The notes under the pieces: generated by a model
Told to the model about the DNA's origin: nothing
The model's input: only the letters and a program-made list of their open reading frames with translations
Databases searched by the model: none
In this document: one piece after another, positions 29,010-38,027 of the stretch
Layout of the letters: every line of letters starts with the position of its first letter
Numbering within the stretch: the first letter of the stretch is position 1
From: an uncultured Kiloniellaceae bacterium
GTDB taxonomy: Bacteria; Pseudomonadota; Alphaproteobacteria; Kiloniellales; Kiloniellaceae
NCBI GenBank assembly: GCA_947500035.1
Contig: CANMQP010000005.1
Span: forward strand, 248,001-312,000
Reading direction: 5' to 3'
DNA: 64,000 nucleotides
Made by a program: the position numbers and the translations under genes

Positions 29010-29708
29010 ATGGAAAACAATGTGCTGAAATACGTGCTGGTCCCGATAAACCGGGCCGGCTGGCCGTTTATCGCTGGCGCGCTCTTGCTGTCAGTCGTCT
29101 TTGCCCTGATCTGGCCGCCCCTGGTGGTGCCCGGTCTGCTTCTCTCGGCGTTCTGCACATACTTTTTTCGCGACCCCGATCGCTACGTGCCGGTGCGGCC
29201 CGGGCTGGTCGTCAGTCCCGCCGATGGCCTGGTTTCTGCGGTTGAACCCGCCACGCCGCCAGCGGAACTCGGCATGGGCGACGTGTCGCTGATGAGGGTC
29301 AGCATTTTCCTGAGTGTTTTTGATGTGCACGTCAACCGCATCCCGACCGGTGGTGAAATCACGGAGTTGGCCTATCACGAAGGGGCCTTCCTTAACGCAG
29401 CCGAAGATAAGGCCTCTGATCTCAACGAGCGTCAGTCGGTGCGCATGAAGACGACGGACGGCCGTGATATCGTGTTCGTGCAGATTGCCGGATTGATCGC
29501 AAGACGGATCATCTGCACCTTGAAGCATGGACAATCGGTGCGCGCCGGCGAGCGCTTTGGCTTGATCCGTTTCGGCAGTCGCACGGATGTTTACCTGCCT
29601 GATGGTGTCGCGCCCATGGTTGCTGTCGGGCAGCGGATGATTGGTGGCGAAACCGTGATCGCCGATCTGACGTCGGACGAAGAGATCCGGGTAGGGGAGA
29701 TTCGATAG
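29010..29708 (+). CDS. psd: Phosphatidylserine decarboxylase, pyruvoyl type
   Basis: A 232-residue short-form decarboxylase making phosphatidylethanolamine. The proenzyme self-cleavage site is the Gly189-Ser190 pair in RFGSRTDVYLP; the Ser becomes the pyruvoyl group. The N terminus has hydrophobic segments (about 15-55) followed by CTYFFRDPDR. FDVHVNRIPTGG is conserved too. An in-frame GTG lies one codon upstream of ATG 29010. The pssA start directly abuts its stop, so substrate maker and user are one operon. Confidence 0.95.
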   Translation: MENNVLKYVLVPINRAGWPFIAGALLLSVVFALIWPPLVVPGLLLSAFCTYFFRDPDRYVPVRPGLVVSPADGLVSAVEPATPPAELGMGDVSLMRVSIFLSVFDVHVNRIPTGGEITELAYHEGAFLNAAEDKASDLNERQSVRMKTTDGRDIVFVQIAGLIARRIICTLKHGQSVRAGERFGLIRFGSRTDVYLPDGVAPMVAVGQRMIGGETVIADLTSDEEIRVGEIR

Positions 29709-30545
29709 ATGGTGAGGCGTCGGCGCCGCCTGCGCGGGCTTTCGATCAATCGGCTGATTCCCAATGCAATCACCCTGATGGGGCTCTGCGCCGGCATGAC
29801 CGCGATCCGTTGGGCGCTTGAGGAGCGCTGGGAGGTGGCAGTCGCCGCCGTGGTGGTCGCAATGGTCATTGACGGTTTGGACGGGCCGGTCGCGCGTTTG
29901 ATGAAAGCCACGAGTGAATTCGGCGCCCAACTCGATTCCCTGGCCGACTTTGTCAATTTCGGCGTGACACCGGCGATTATCGTCTATCTTTGGGCGATGC
30001 ATGAACTGGGTGGACTGGCCTGGGCTCTGGCACTGGTCTATGCCATGTGCTGTGCGCTCCGGCTCGCGCGCTTCAATGCGGGGCTTAATCAGGAAGACGC
30101 TCCTGCCTGGTCCAGCAAGTTCTTTGTCGGGGTTCCGGCCCCTGCCGGTGCCGGGCTCATGCTTCTGCCAATGGTTCTCAGCTTCAAACTCGGCGATGAC
30201 ATCTTCCGCTCCCAGCTTCTGAACGGCGTTGTTTTCATCGGGGTTGCGGCGCTGATGGTCAGCCAGATTCCGACCTATTCTTCAAAACGGATTAAAGTGC
30301 CGCTAAGGTCTGTCGGTTTTGTGCTGATCGGTGCCGGCGCTTTTGCGGCTTTTCTCTTCAGCACACCCTGGGTAACCCTCAGTGTTGCCGGGTTGGCTTA
30401 CCTCGTGAGTATTCCCCTGGCACAGATCTCTTTTCGGAAGATGCGGTCCGCGATGCCTGAGATCCTTGAGCCGGATTCACCAGACTCCGAGAACGATGAC
30501 ACGGATCCTTCTGGTCCGCGTCCTGATGAGCCCGGTTCCCGCTAG
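29709..30545 (+). CDS. pssA: CDP-diacylglycerol-serine O-phosphatidyltransferase
   Basis: A 278-residue membrane enzyme making phosphatidylserine from CDP-diacylglycerol and serine, the substrate of the preceding decarboxylase. The CDP-alcohol motif is complete: D55-x2-D58-G59-x2-A62-R63-x8-G72-x3-D76-x3-D80. NRLIPNAITLMGLCAGMTAI before it is typical of PssA. About seven hydrophobic segments follow, then an acidic Ser/Pro-rich tail. The ATG comes immediately after the psd TAG. Confidence 0.95.
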   Translation: MVRRRRRLRGLSINRLIPNAITLMGLCAGMTAIRWALEERWEVAVAAVVVAMVIDGLDGPVARLMKATSEFGAQLDSLADFVNFGVTPAIIVYLWAMHELGGLAWALALVYAMCCALRLARFNAGLNQEDAPAWSSKFFVGVPAPAGAGLMLLPMVLSFKLGDDIFRSQLLNGVVFIGVAALMVSQIPTYSSKRIKVPLRSVGFVLIGAGAFAAFLFSTPWVTLSVAGLAYLVSIPLAQISFRKMRSAMPEILEPDSPDSENDDTDPSGPRPDEPGSR

Positions 30546-30621
30546 GGATATCTGAGGCGACAACTTTAAACGCCGGCCAGCGTCGTGGGCTGGAAAGCGG
30601 ACATGGGGCAGGGGCGCCGAA

Positions 30622-31242
30622 ATGCTGGATGCCTGGATGCGGAGTCGGATCGATCCTCCGCTGAATAGAATTGGACGTTTGGCGGTCGGGGCCGGTCTCC
30701 GTGCAAATCACGTAACCTACACAGGCGTGGCTGTGGGGATCGCGGCTGCGGCTGCGATTGCCCTCGAGGCCTACATCGCTGGCATGCTGTTGTTCTTCGC
30801 CAACCGGATCCTCGATGGCCTGGATGGTGCGGTCGCGCGTCACAGCAAGCTGACAGACTTTGGCGGCTACATTGATATCGTCGGCGACTTCGTGATCTAC
30901 GCAGTCTTCGTGTTCGGATTTGCGCTCGCTCGGCCGGAAGAAAATGCCGTTGCAGCCGCATTTCTGATCCTGTCGTTTGTCGGCACGGGATCATCTTTTC
31001 TTGCGTACGCGATCTTTGCGGAAAAGCGGAACATCACCACGGACATCCGCGGCCGCAAATCACTCTTTTATCTGGGCGGCCTGACCGAAGGCAGCGAGAC
31101 GATTGCGGCCTTCGCACTGATGTGCCTTTTCCCGAGTTACTTCGCGGTGATCGCCTGGATCTTCGGAGCGCTTTGCTGGGTCACCACCGTGACCCGTGCC
31201 GTGGCCGCCGCTGGTAGTTTTACCGACGGTCCCCGGCAATAA
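30622..31242 (+). CDS. CDP-alcohol phosphatidyltransferase family protein
   Basis: A 206-residue membrane enzyme with the catalytic motif D65-x2-D68-G69-x2-A72-R73-x7-G81-x3-D85-x3-D89. Membrane segments cover most of the remainder. It transfers a phosphatidyl or similar group from a CDP-linked donor to an alcohol, but the acceptor cannot be told from sequence. It follows pssA by 76 bp on the same strand, so a lipid-synthesis role is likely. It is a distant relative of pssA rather than a recent copy. Confidence 0.88.
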   Translation: MLDAWMRSRIDPPLNRIGRLAVGAGLRANHVTYTGVAVGIAAAAAIALEAYIAGMLLFFANRILDGLDGAVARHSKLTDFGGYIDIVGDFVIYAVFVFGFALARPEENAVAAAFLILSFVGTGSSFLAYAIFAEKRNITTDIRGRKSLFYLGGLTEGSETIAAFALMCLFPSYFAVIAWIFGALCWVTTVTRAVAAAGSFTDGPRQ

Positions 31243-31262
31243 GGTCTGTGACACTCTGCGCC

Positions 31263-34200
31263 TTATTCGGCGATCGCAGGGACTTCATCGCCGCCGCCTT
31301 TGCGTCCTCTCGACAGATCGGGAAAGCCGGGCAGCTTCCCACGTGCACTGTCCGCTTTATCGCCACCGTCTGATGCGAAACGCACGCGCAGCTTTTCCCG
31401 CAGCATCAGCGCGCAGGGCGTAAAGAGCAGCGTCAGGACTGTCGCGAAGCTCAGTCCGAACACGATGGCCGAAGAGAGCTGAGTCCACCACTGCGTGGAG
31501 GGTGCGCCGACCTGTACGACACGCGATGCGAAGTCGATGTTCACGGCCAGCACCATCGGCATGAGACCGAGGATCGTCGTGATGGTCGTCAGCAGCACCG
31601 GCCGCAGACGCTGGGCGCCGGTCCGCAAGATCGCCTCTCGAACCGGAACGCCAGTCTCGCGAATACGATCAAAGGTATCGATGAGCACGATGTTGTTGTT
31701 CACAACGATACCGGCGAGGGCAATCACACCAATGCCTGACATGACGATGCCGAACGGCTGGTTGGTGATCAGCAAACCCATCATCACGCCGATCGTCGAC
31801 ATGATCACGGCCGTAAGGATCAGGAAGGCGCTGTAGAAGCTGTTGAACTGCGTAACCAGAATGATCGCCATCATGAACAACGCGACGATAAAGGCCTTAA
31901 CAAGAAACTCCTGAGCCTGTTTCTGCTCTTCATCCTCACCTTTAAAGGTGATCTCGACGCGCTGGTTGATATCGGCTGTCTGCAGCCACTCGCGCACTTC
32001 GGTGACCTTGTCATCGGCAAGGATGCCCGGCGCAACGTCGGCCTTGACGGTCATAACCCGGTTGCCATCGGTCCGGCGCAGTAAACCGACCTTTGGCTTG
32101 GGCGTACGGGTGACAAAGTTCGAAATCGGAATTAGACCGGCATCCGTCTGAATACGGATATGGTCGAGTTGATCGATGTTGCGGTAGATCCGCGGCAGGC
32201 GCACAACGATGTCGATCTCTTCATTGCTGTCGTCGGGCCGGAATTCGCCCAGTTTTGTGCCATAGGTGACCATGCGCACATAGCTGCCGATCAGCGTCAC
32301 ATCCGCGCCGAACCGCGCGGCCTGCGCCCGGTCAACCGCGAGCTGCCATTCGATTCCGGGCACCGGCCGGCCGTCTTCGATGTCGACGAGACCGCCCAGT
32401 TGCGACATGGCTTCGGCAATCTGACGGGCAACCGGTTCGATCTCGTTGGGGAAGGCCGAGGAAATCTGCACCTGCACCGCCTTGCCGACCGGTGGGCCGG
32501 CTTCTTGCTTGCGCGGCTCGACGAAGATGCCGGCCAGAGGCGTGGTCCGCTCACGGATATCGGCAATGATTTCATCGGCGGGCCGTCTGCTGAACCAGTC
32601 GGTAAATTCGAGTTGAATGACCCCGATCAGGTCCTCTGCCTCATCATCACTTGTTCCGGATGACGCCATGCTTTTGGCAAAGATCGTGTGGAATTCGCCG
32701 TATTCCCGCTGCAGCCCGATCACCTGGTCTTCCACCTGACGCAGCAGGCTGTCGCGCTCCTCAACGGAGAGGTTCCCGCGGCCATGTATCTGGAGAATAA
32801 CGTTCTCAGGCTCGACATCCGGGAAAAACTCGACGCCCTTTCCGTACACTCCGTAGCTGACCTGCGCGGCCACCAGCATGAGGACCGCAACCGTGATCAC
32901 GATTGCGGGGTGCCGAAGCGCGGTTTGAAGGACACGCAGGTATGTCCCGGTGAAGCCTTTCACGCTGTCGGGCTCGAACTCGGCATCGGCGGCGAGGGAT
33001 TGATCTGCTCTCTCTTCAACCGGGCGCACGGCGTTCAGGCTCTGGTAAGCCATGCGTCCGAGCTTCAGCCCGATGTAAAGACCGAGCGCGACACCGGGCA
33101 GTCCTGCGAGCAAGGAGAATTCCATGGGCGTTGCCGGACCCAGGCCAATCGCCGAAGACAAAGCCGGTATGCCTTTCGCGAAAATCAGGCCGCCGAGCGC
33201 GGTCGACAGAATGGGCAGCAGGAAGCGCATGAACCCGGCGAGGTTTGCCCCCAATGCCGGGATAAAGATCAGCGCCATAAACAGGGAAGCGCTGAGAGTC
33301 GCGATCAGTGTGATCGGCAGAAACTTCATGAATTCACCGACCACGCCAGGCCAGAACATCAGCGGCAGAAAGGCGGCGAGGGTTGTCGCCGTGGCGGCAA
33401 TAATGGGCCAGGCCATTCGTTTCGAAGCCAGGGCGTAGGCTTCTTTGGGCGTAAAGCCCTCACTCATTTTCCGGTCGGCGAATTCCGTAACCACAATTGC
33501 GCCGTCGACCAGCATGCCGACGGCCAGGATCAAGCTGAAGAGAACCACCATGTTTACGGTGAAGCCGATCGCGTAGAGCACCAGGATGCCGGCCAGAAAG
33601 GAACCAGGGATCGCGATGCCGACCAGCCCGGCGGACCGCAGACCCAAGGCAGCGACGATGACGACCATCACCAGCAGGATCGCGCTGATGACGTTGTTCT
33701 GCAGATCGAGCAGATTGTTGCGGATGTCATTGGATTTGTCCTGGCTGAAGGACACCACAACATCTTCAGGCCAGAACTTCTGTTCGGCTTCGACGACCTT
33801 CCGCACATTTTCAATGGTCTCGATAATGTTTGAGCCGGTGCGTTTCGAGACTTCCAGAGCAATGGCCGGGCGTCCGTTGGTGCGGGCATAGCCGTCGCTG
33901 TCTTTAAAGGTCCGGCGCAGAATGCCCACGTCACGGAAATGCACGATCGCGTCGCCGTTGACCTTCAGCGGCATGTTCAAAATGTCGTCGGATGTCTCGA
34001 AAAGACCGGGCACCTTGACGGAGAAGCGGCCCTGACCCGTGTCCACCGATCCGGCTGCGATCACCCGGTTCGAGCGTGACACCAGGTTGATGATATCGGT
34101 GACGTTCAGATTGTAGCTCTCGAGTGCGAGCGGATCGACGACAAGCTCGACCAGTTCGTCCCGGTCACCCGCAATCTTCGCTTCCAGAACCGTTCCGATT

Positions 34201-34697
34201 CCTTCAATCTTGTCCTGCAGGTTGCGTGCGAGCTGCAGCAGGGTGCGTTCCTGGACGTTTCCCGACAGGGAGACAACCAGGACCGGAAAGAGGCTCAGGT
34301 TGACTTCGTTGACGCTGGGCTCATCGGCGTCGTCCGGCAATTCAGGTTTCGCAATATCAACCTTTTCGCGCACATCAGCGATGGCGATATCGACGTTAAA
34401 GCCGGCTTCGAACTCGAGCAGAACATTGCCGCCGCCCAGATAGGCGGTGGAGCGCATTTCCTTGACGCCCTCGACGTCGCGCAGCTCCTGTTCCATCGGC
34501 TTGATCAAGAGCCGCTCGGCATCCTCTGGCGAGATACCTTCGTGGGACAAACTGACATAGAGGATCGGAATGTTGATATCCGGTTCCGACTCCTTGGGGA
34601 TCGTGATGTAGGCATAGGTGCCCGACATCAGGATCAGGACAAGAGACGCGATAACGGTTCGCGAGTGCGAGACGGCTGCCTCGATAATGGCGTTCAC
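31263..34697 (-). CDS. RND efflux transporter permease subunit
   Basis: A 1144-residue AcrB-like inner-membrane pump. It has the first helix near residue 15 (TVIASLVLILMSGTYAYITI), porter domains, and the helix bundle with LILAVGMLVDGAIVVTEFAD, which includes the Asp-containing proton-relay region, then a second half with VIALAGIVVNNNIVLIDTFD. The start is GTG, overlapping the adaptor stop (GTGA at 34694-34697). It is the third gene of a PadR-adaptor-permease run. The sequence does not reveal the substrate. Confidence 0.95.
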   Translation of the reverse strand: MNAIIEAAVSHSRTVIASLVLILMSGTYAYITIPKESEPDINIPILYVSLSHEGISPEDAERLLIKPMEQELRDVEGVKEMRSTAYLGGGNVLLEFEAGFNVDIAIADVREKVDIAKPELPDDADEPSVNEVNLSLFPVLVVSLSGNVQERTLLQLARNLQDKIEGIGTVLEAKIAGDRDELVELVVDPLALESYNLNVTDIINLVSRSNRVIAAGSVDTGQGRFSVKVPGLFETSDDILNMPLKVNGDAIVHFRDVGILRRTFKDSDGYARTNGRPAIALEVSKRTGSNIIETIENVRKVVEAEQKFWPEDVVVSFSQDKSNDIRNNLLDLQNNVISAILLVMVVIVAALGLRSAGLVGIAIPGSFLAGILVLYAIGFTVNMVVLFSLILAVGMLVDGAIVVTEFADRKMSEGFTPKEAYALASKRMAWPIIAATATTLAAFLPLMFWPGVVGEFMKFLPITLIATLSASLFMALIFIPALGANLAGFMRFLLPILSTALGGLIFAKGIPALSSAIGLGPATPMEFSLLAGLPGVALGLYIGLKLGRMAYQSLNAVRPVEERADQSLAADAEFEPDSVKGFTGTYLRVLQTALRHPAIVITVAVLMLVAAQVSYGVYGKGVEFFPDVEPENVILQIHGRGNLSVEERDSLLRQVEDQVIGLQREYGEFHTIFAKSMASSGTSDDEAEDLIGVIQLEFTDWFSRRPADEIIADIRERTTPLAGIFVEPRKQEAGPPVGKAVQVQISSAFPNEIEPVARQIAEAMSQLGGLVDIEDGRPVPGIEWQLAVDRAQAARFGADVTLIGSYVRMVTYGTKLGEFRPDDSNEEIDIVVRLPRIYRNIDQLDHIRIQTDAGLIPISNFVTRTPKPKVGLLRRTDGNRVMTVKADVAPGILADDKVTEVREWLQTADINQRVEITFKGEDEEQKQAQEFLVKAFIVALFMMAIILVTQFNSFYSAFLILTAVIMSTIGVMMGLLITNQPFGIVMSGIGVIALAGIVVNNNIVLIDTFDRIRETGVPVREAILRTGAQRLRPVLLTTITTILGLMPMVLAVNIDFASRVVQVGAPSTQWWTQLSSAIVFGLSFATVLTLLFTPCALMLREKLRVRFASDGGDKADSARGKLPGFPDLSRGRKGGGDEVPAIAE

Positions 34698-35797
34698 GAA
34701 TTGCTCCCGATCTCAATGGGCTCAAGCGTTTCTTCATCGATCGGTAAAACCTCCTGCCCATCCGTGACAAACTCCTGTCCAACGGTGATCAGGGTAATCT
34801 CGTCAGGCAGACCCGAGAGCCACACACCGGTCGCGCCGTTGGCAACGATGCTCGCCGGAATGAAGGTCACCAGGTTGTCTTTATCGACGACTTTAACGCC
34901 GACTTCGCCGCTATCCGTGAGTGAGAGAATTGCGGGAGAGACCAGGTGGGCCGAAATCTCCTGCAGCGGAAGGCGCACGTCGGCCGACAGGCCGTCGGGA
35001 ATCTTCAGGTCCGGGTTCGGGACTTCGATCTCAACGCGAAAGGTTCGTGTCTGCGGATCGGCCACCGCTGAAACGAAGCGGATTTTGCCTTCGACCTCGT
35101 CGCCGGTGATCAGGCGGGCATAGCCTGGCTCGCCCACAGAGAGCTGCTTGATCGAACGTTCGTTGATCTGGGTCACGATGAGGATCGGATCGAGGTCGAC
35201 AACTTTGGTGATGGGATCGCCTTTGTCGATGAAGTCGCCGATCTCGACCATGCGCTCGTCAACGAAACCGTCAAAGGGAGCCCTGATCACGATGTTTTCC
35301 AGGGCGACTTTGGCGCGCTGCACGGCGGCGCCTGCGGCTTCCAGGTCGGCCTTGGAGGCTGCCAGCTGCGTTTCAGCCCGGAAGCCTTTCTTGGAAAGCT
35401 TGCGCGCGGCCTCGTATTCGATCCGGCGTTGTTCGTAGAGTGCGCGTGCTTCATCGAGCATGGCGGGCCGCTCTTCCGGTGAAAGCCGGACCATCACTTC
35501 TCCGGACTCGACGCTCCCACCGCGTTGCGCGTTCAGTTCAACGACCCTGCCGAAGGTTTCGGCCTTTACGTTGACTTTACGCACAGCTTCCGTGCTGCCG
35601 CGCAAAACAACATCGACCCTGTAAGGGGTCGCGGTTTGCTTGCGAACGCGCACGGAGGCAACGTTTGCGCTGGCTTCCAGGTTCGCCGGCGGCTTTTGAA
35701 CTTCGGGCCCGCTGTCGCTATGCCCGATCTGCCCGGATGCAATCCATCCGACCGCGGCCAAACCCAGAAGACTTGCGATGACGATTGAACGTTTCAT
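34694..35797 (-). CDS. RND periplasmic adaptor subunit
   Basis: A 367-residue membrane fusion protein. A short N-terminal membrane or signal segment (about 5-22) precedes a lipoyl half (VKAETFGRVVELNAQRGGSV), a helical hairpin, the second lipoyl half (RAPFDGFVDERMVEIGDFID) and beta-barrel domains (GEPGYARLITGDEVEGKIRF). It links the RND permease to an outer membrane channel, which is not encoded here. Confidence 0.93.
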   Translation of the reverse strand: MKRSIVIASLLGLAAVGWIASGQIGHSDSGPEVQKPPANLEASANVASVRVRKQTATPYRVDVVLRGSTEAVRKVNVKAETFGRVVELNAQRGGSVESGEVMVRLSPEERPAMLDEARALYEQRRIEYEAARKLSKKGFRAETQLAASKADLEAAGAAVQRAKVALENIVIRAPFDGFVDERMVEIGDFIDKGDPITKVVDLDPILIVTQINERSIKQLSVGEPGYARLITGDEVEGKIRFVSAVADPQTRTFRVEIEVPNPDLKIPDGLSADVRLPLQEISAHLVSPAILSLTDSGEVGVKVVDKDNLVTFIPASIVANGATGVWLSGLPDEITLITVGQEFVTDGQEVLPIDEETLEPIEIGSNS

Positions 35798-35854
35798 CAG
35801 TGGATCCGTTTTGCTTTTGCTATGAGGCGCGTTGGCTTCATGAAAATCTCGCTC

Positions 35855-36433
35855 CTAGGCTGACGCCGTGCGGGTGAGATAGGAAGTTGTCTGCGGCGCG
35901 TTTTTGGCCTGATCTGCCTCTATCTCACGAAGCAACTGATCCATATTCGCTTTTAAGTAAGAGATTTCGGCCTGATAGTGCGCAAGTCCAAGTCCATGGG
36001 TGAAACGTTCACCGGCAGGACGGATGGAGAGTTCGCAATCCTGCATGCGCGCAACCACACCCTCGTACCAGGCGATCCGCCGCTCCAGGATCGCCCGCAG
36101 GAAATCCGCGGGAATCAACTGGGCGAAGAAGGTCATGAAGTAAAAATCGGAGTTGACCTTATCGGGCGAGGGCGGGACGACCAATGCATCGAACAATGCC
36201 GCCCGACCGCTTTCGGTGATGGAATAGACTTTTTTGTCCGGCCGCTTTTCCTGACTCATCTGGTGGCAGTCGACCAGCTTTTCGGCTGAAAGCTTCGCCA
36301 GCGCCGGATAGATCGAGCCAAAGCTCGCGTCCTGAAAATGGCTGAAGGGGCCTTCTTCGCAGGCCTTCTTGATCTCATAGCCGCTTGCGTCGCCGCGGCT
36401 GAGGACCCCAAGACAGAGTGTTTTTACATCCAT
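35855..36433 (-). CDS. PadR family transcriptional regulator
   Basis: A 192-residue winged-helix regulator. LCLGVLSRGDASGYEIKKAC, then FGSIYPALAKLSAEKLVDCH and KVYSITESGRAALFDAL are the classic PadR DNA-binding domain (about residues 5-82), followed by a helical dimerisation domain. It lies 57 bp upstream of the RND adaptor on the same strand, so it probably represses the whole run and itself. Operator-like repeats lie just upstream. Confidence 0.92.
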   Translation of the reverse strand: MDVKTLCLGVLSRGDASGYEIKKACEEGPFSHFQDASFGSIYPALAKLSAEKLVDCHQMSQEKRPDKKVYSITESGRAALFDALVVPPSPDKVNSDFYFMTFFAQLIPADFLRAILERRIAWYEGVVARMQDCELSIRPAGERFTHGLGLAHYQAEISYLKANMDQLLREIEADQAKNAPQTTSYLTRTASA

Positions 36434-36512
36434 TCACCTGGTCCTAATGCAATCTGGTCCGGCGTCTCAACTGCGCGTTTCGTCACAGGATAAAGGCCGG
36501 AGTCTCGATACG

Positions 36513-36575
36513 TCGAACATATATATTGCAGTTCGATATAGGTGACGCCAGCATTATGTCCAACCGATATAGGTG
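36513..36575. promoter_or_regulatory. Operator-like repeats upstream of padR
   Basis: An inverted repeat TCGAAC (36513-36518) / GTTCGA (36531-36536) overlaps the first copy of a direct repeat CGATATAGGTG (36534-36544), whose second copy is at 36565-36575. The copies are 31 bp apart, about three turns of the helix. They lie 80-140 bp upstream of padR and are probable binding sites for it. Confidence 0.5.
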
Positions 36576-36631
36576 TATCTGCTGTGCATCAAAAGCATGG
36601 CTGCAAAAAGAACACAGGATTTTAGAAAAAT

Positions 36632-36647
36632 ATTGTTTAAAAACAAT
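36632..36647. promoter_or_regulatory. AT-rich palindrome upstream of orphan rod gene
   Basis: ATTGTTT (36632-36638) and AAACAAT (36641-36647) form an exact inverted repeat 62 bp before the ATG of the rod-like gene. No regulator can be named. Confidence 0.35.
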
Positions 36648-36708
36648 TATTTGAGATCTTGTTTCTGCTCAGATAGGGTTGGGCTTCAGATGAATCGCAG
36701 GGTCGGTC

Positions 36709-37104
36709 ATGGCGATCAATTTCTACAGCTCGGTTTCCGGATTACAGGCGCAGAGCAAGCGCCTGGCGGTGTCCGCAAACAACGTAGCCAATATATCCAC
36801 GGCGGGGACGCCGGGGGTAACCGAGGGCGAGAACGCCGTCTATAAGCCGCAAGAGGTGATCCAAACCACGACAGCGGGCGGCGGGGTGCGTGCGGAAACG
36901 CGTCCGGTCCAACCTGCGTCTGTTTCGGCTTATGCGCCGCAAAATCCCCTCGCGAACGACGAGGGTGTCGTCGATCTGCCGAATGTCTCTCTTGAGGCTG
37001 AGTTTACCGACCAGTTGCTTGCGAAGCGCGCCTATCAGGCGAATGCGTCCGTCATTAAGACTCAGGATGAAATGCTGTCCAGCTTAATGGATATTAAGAG
37101 TTAG
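36709..37104 (+). CDS. Orphan flagellar rod-type (FlgC-like) protein
   Basis: A 131-residue protein with both terminal rod signatures: SGLQAQSKRLAVSANNVANI at the N terminus and EFTDQLLAKRAYQANASVIK with TQDEMLSSLMDI at the C terminus. These helices form coiled coils in axial flagellar proteins. It resembles FlgC in length but sits 24 kb from the flgBC-fliE block, alone, next to a PilZ gene. The mid part is Thr/Pro/Ala rich. It could be an accessory rod component or a variant used in another condition. Confidence 0.85.
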   Translation: MAINFYSSVSGLQAQSKRLAVSANNVANISTAGTPGVTEGENAVYKPQEVIQTTTAGGGVRAETRPVQPASVSAYAPQNPLANDEGVVDLPNVSLEAEFTDQLLAKRAYQANASVIKTQDEMLSSLMDIKS

Positions 37105-37283
37105 CGCGAAAGGCAGCGCCCGTCACGGCTGCAGAAGTTTCCTGCAAAACCTGCGGCAGACGCTGGATGGTCGAAGGTGATTGACCAGGCATTAACCCCG
37201 TCTCTTAGCGACATCCTAACTTTCATCGTTCATGCTTTACCATCGGGAAACGAGCGCTTTTAAAAATTCGAGGGATTGAGGCC

Positions 37284-37655
37284 GTGGTTGCAAATAACCA
37301 GCATGTCAAGGGTGGAGAGGTCGTGTCTCTCAAGAACGATGAGGACAGAAGGCTGTTCAAACGCGCCTATGTCGTTGTCTCGGGGCAGGTGTCCGACCAA
37401 GCTGAACATGAGTTAAAGATAGACTGTGTCATACTCAATCTTTCGGCCAGCGGCGCGAAGGTCCGTTTCGACGACCCGCTGATGAGCGATCAAATCAAGA
37501 GCATTACTCTGGCCGGTACAGTCGAGTTCGAGGTTGAGGTGGCCTGGACCAGCGGCGTCTTCGCAGGTCTGAAGTTCCTCGATACACCTGAGAAAGTCGC
37601 AAGTGTTTTGGCTGGCGTTTTGCCCGAAGGCTGTCTTGAGTTTAAAGTTTCCTGA
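37284..37655 (+). CDS. PilZ domain protein
   Basis: A 123-residue protein that is essentially one PilZ domain: DRRLFKRAYVVVSGQV carries the Arg-rich c-di-GMP motif, and CVILNLSASGAKVRF carries the D/NxSxxG motif with Asn in place of the usual Asp. It likely senses c-di-GMP. The start GTG 37284 is uncertain; a GTG at 37323 is another choice. It follows the orphan rod gene by 180 bp on the same strand, which suggests, but does not prove, a motility role. Confidence 0.8.
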   Translation: MVANNQHVKGGEVVSLKNDEDRRLFKRAYVVVSGQVSDQAEHELKIDCVILNLSASGAKVRFDDPLMSDQIKSITLAGTVEFEVEVAWTSGVFAGLKFLDTPEKVASVLAGVLPEGCLEFKVS

Positions 37656-38027
37656 CTTTGCGGGGCAGAGAATTTCATGTCTATAAATTCTCCATGCATA
37701 GACTCTCGCCCACAAATTCCGACCTCTCTGAAGTCTTATCCGACCGGGATTGAGTTCGCTTCGCGACGCTTGTGAAAAGGCGATCCGCACATCAGCGAAT
37801 CGGCATTTCAAATCTCACTGAAAAACCGCGTTTGCCTGTAGAATATTCTCGCAAACCCTCATTTTTGTAATATCCGCAGAAGATTCTCTGAAAATCAGTT
37901 CTTTTTGGGGCAAGTCTGGCAGTTTTTGTTTCATTAGGGTTAAAATCAGGCCATTCATAATACATCTAGGAGGCGCCACGCTGGTCGTTGACCAAAGCAT
38001 GCCGGCGCGAATGACCGGAGACCATTG
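37656..38027. other. AT-rich gap before the H1-like gene
   Basis: A 372-bp gap, visibly less G+C rich than its surroundings. A short inverted repeat GTCTAT/ATAGAC lies near 37680-37710. No gene is evident. It presumably holds the promoter of the H1-like gene. Confidence 0.5.

Noticed and set aside
32688-33833. 381-codon plus-strand open frame inside the RND permease gene
   Set aside because: The sequence is His/Gln/Arg-rich with no motif, and the opposite strand encodes a complete RND permease.
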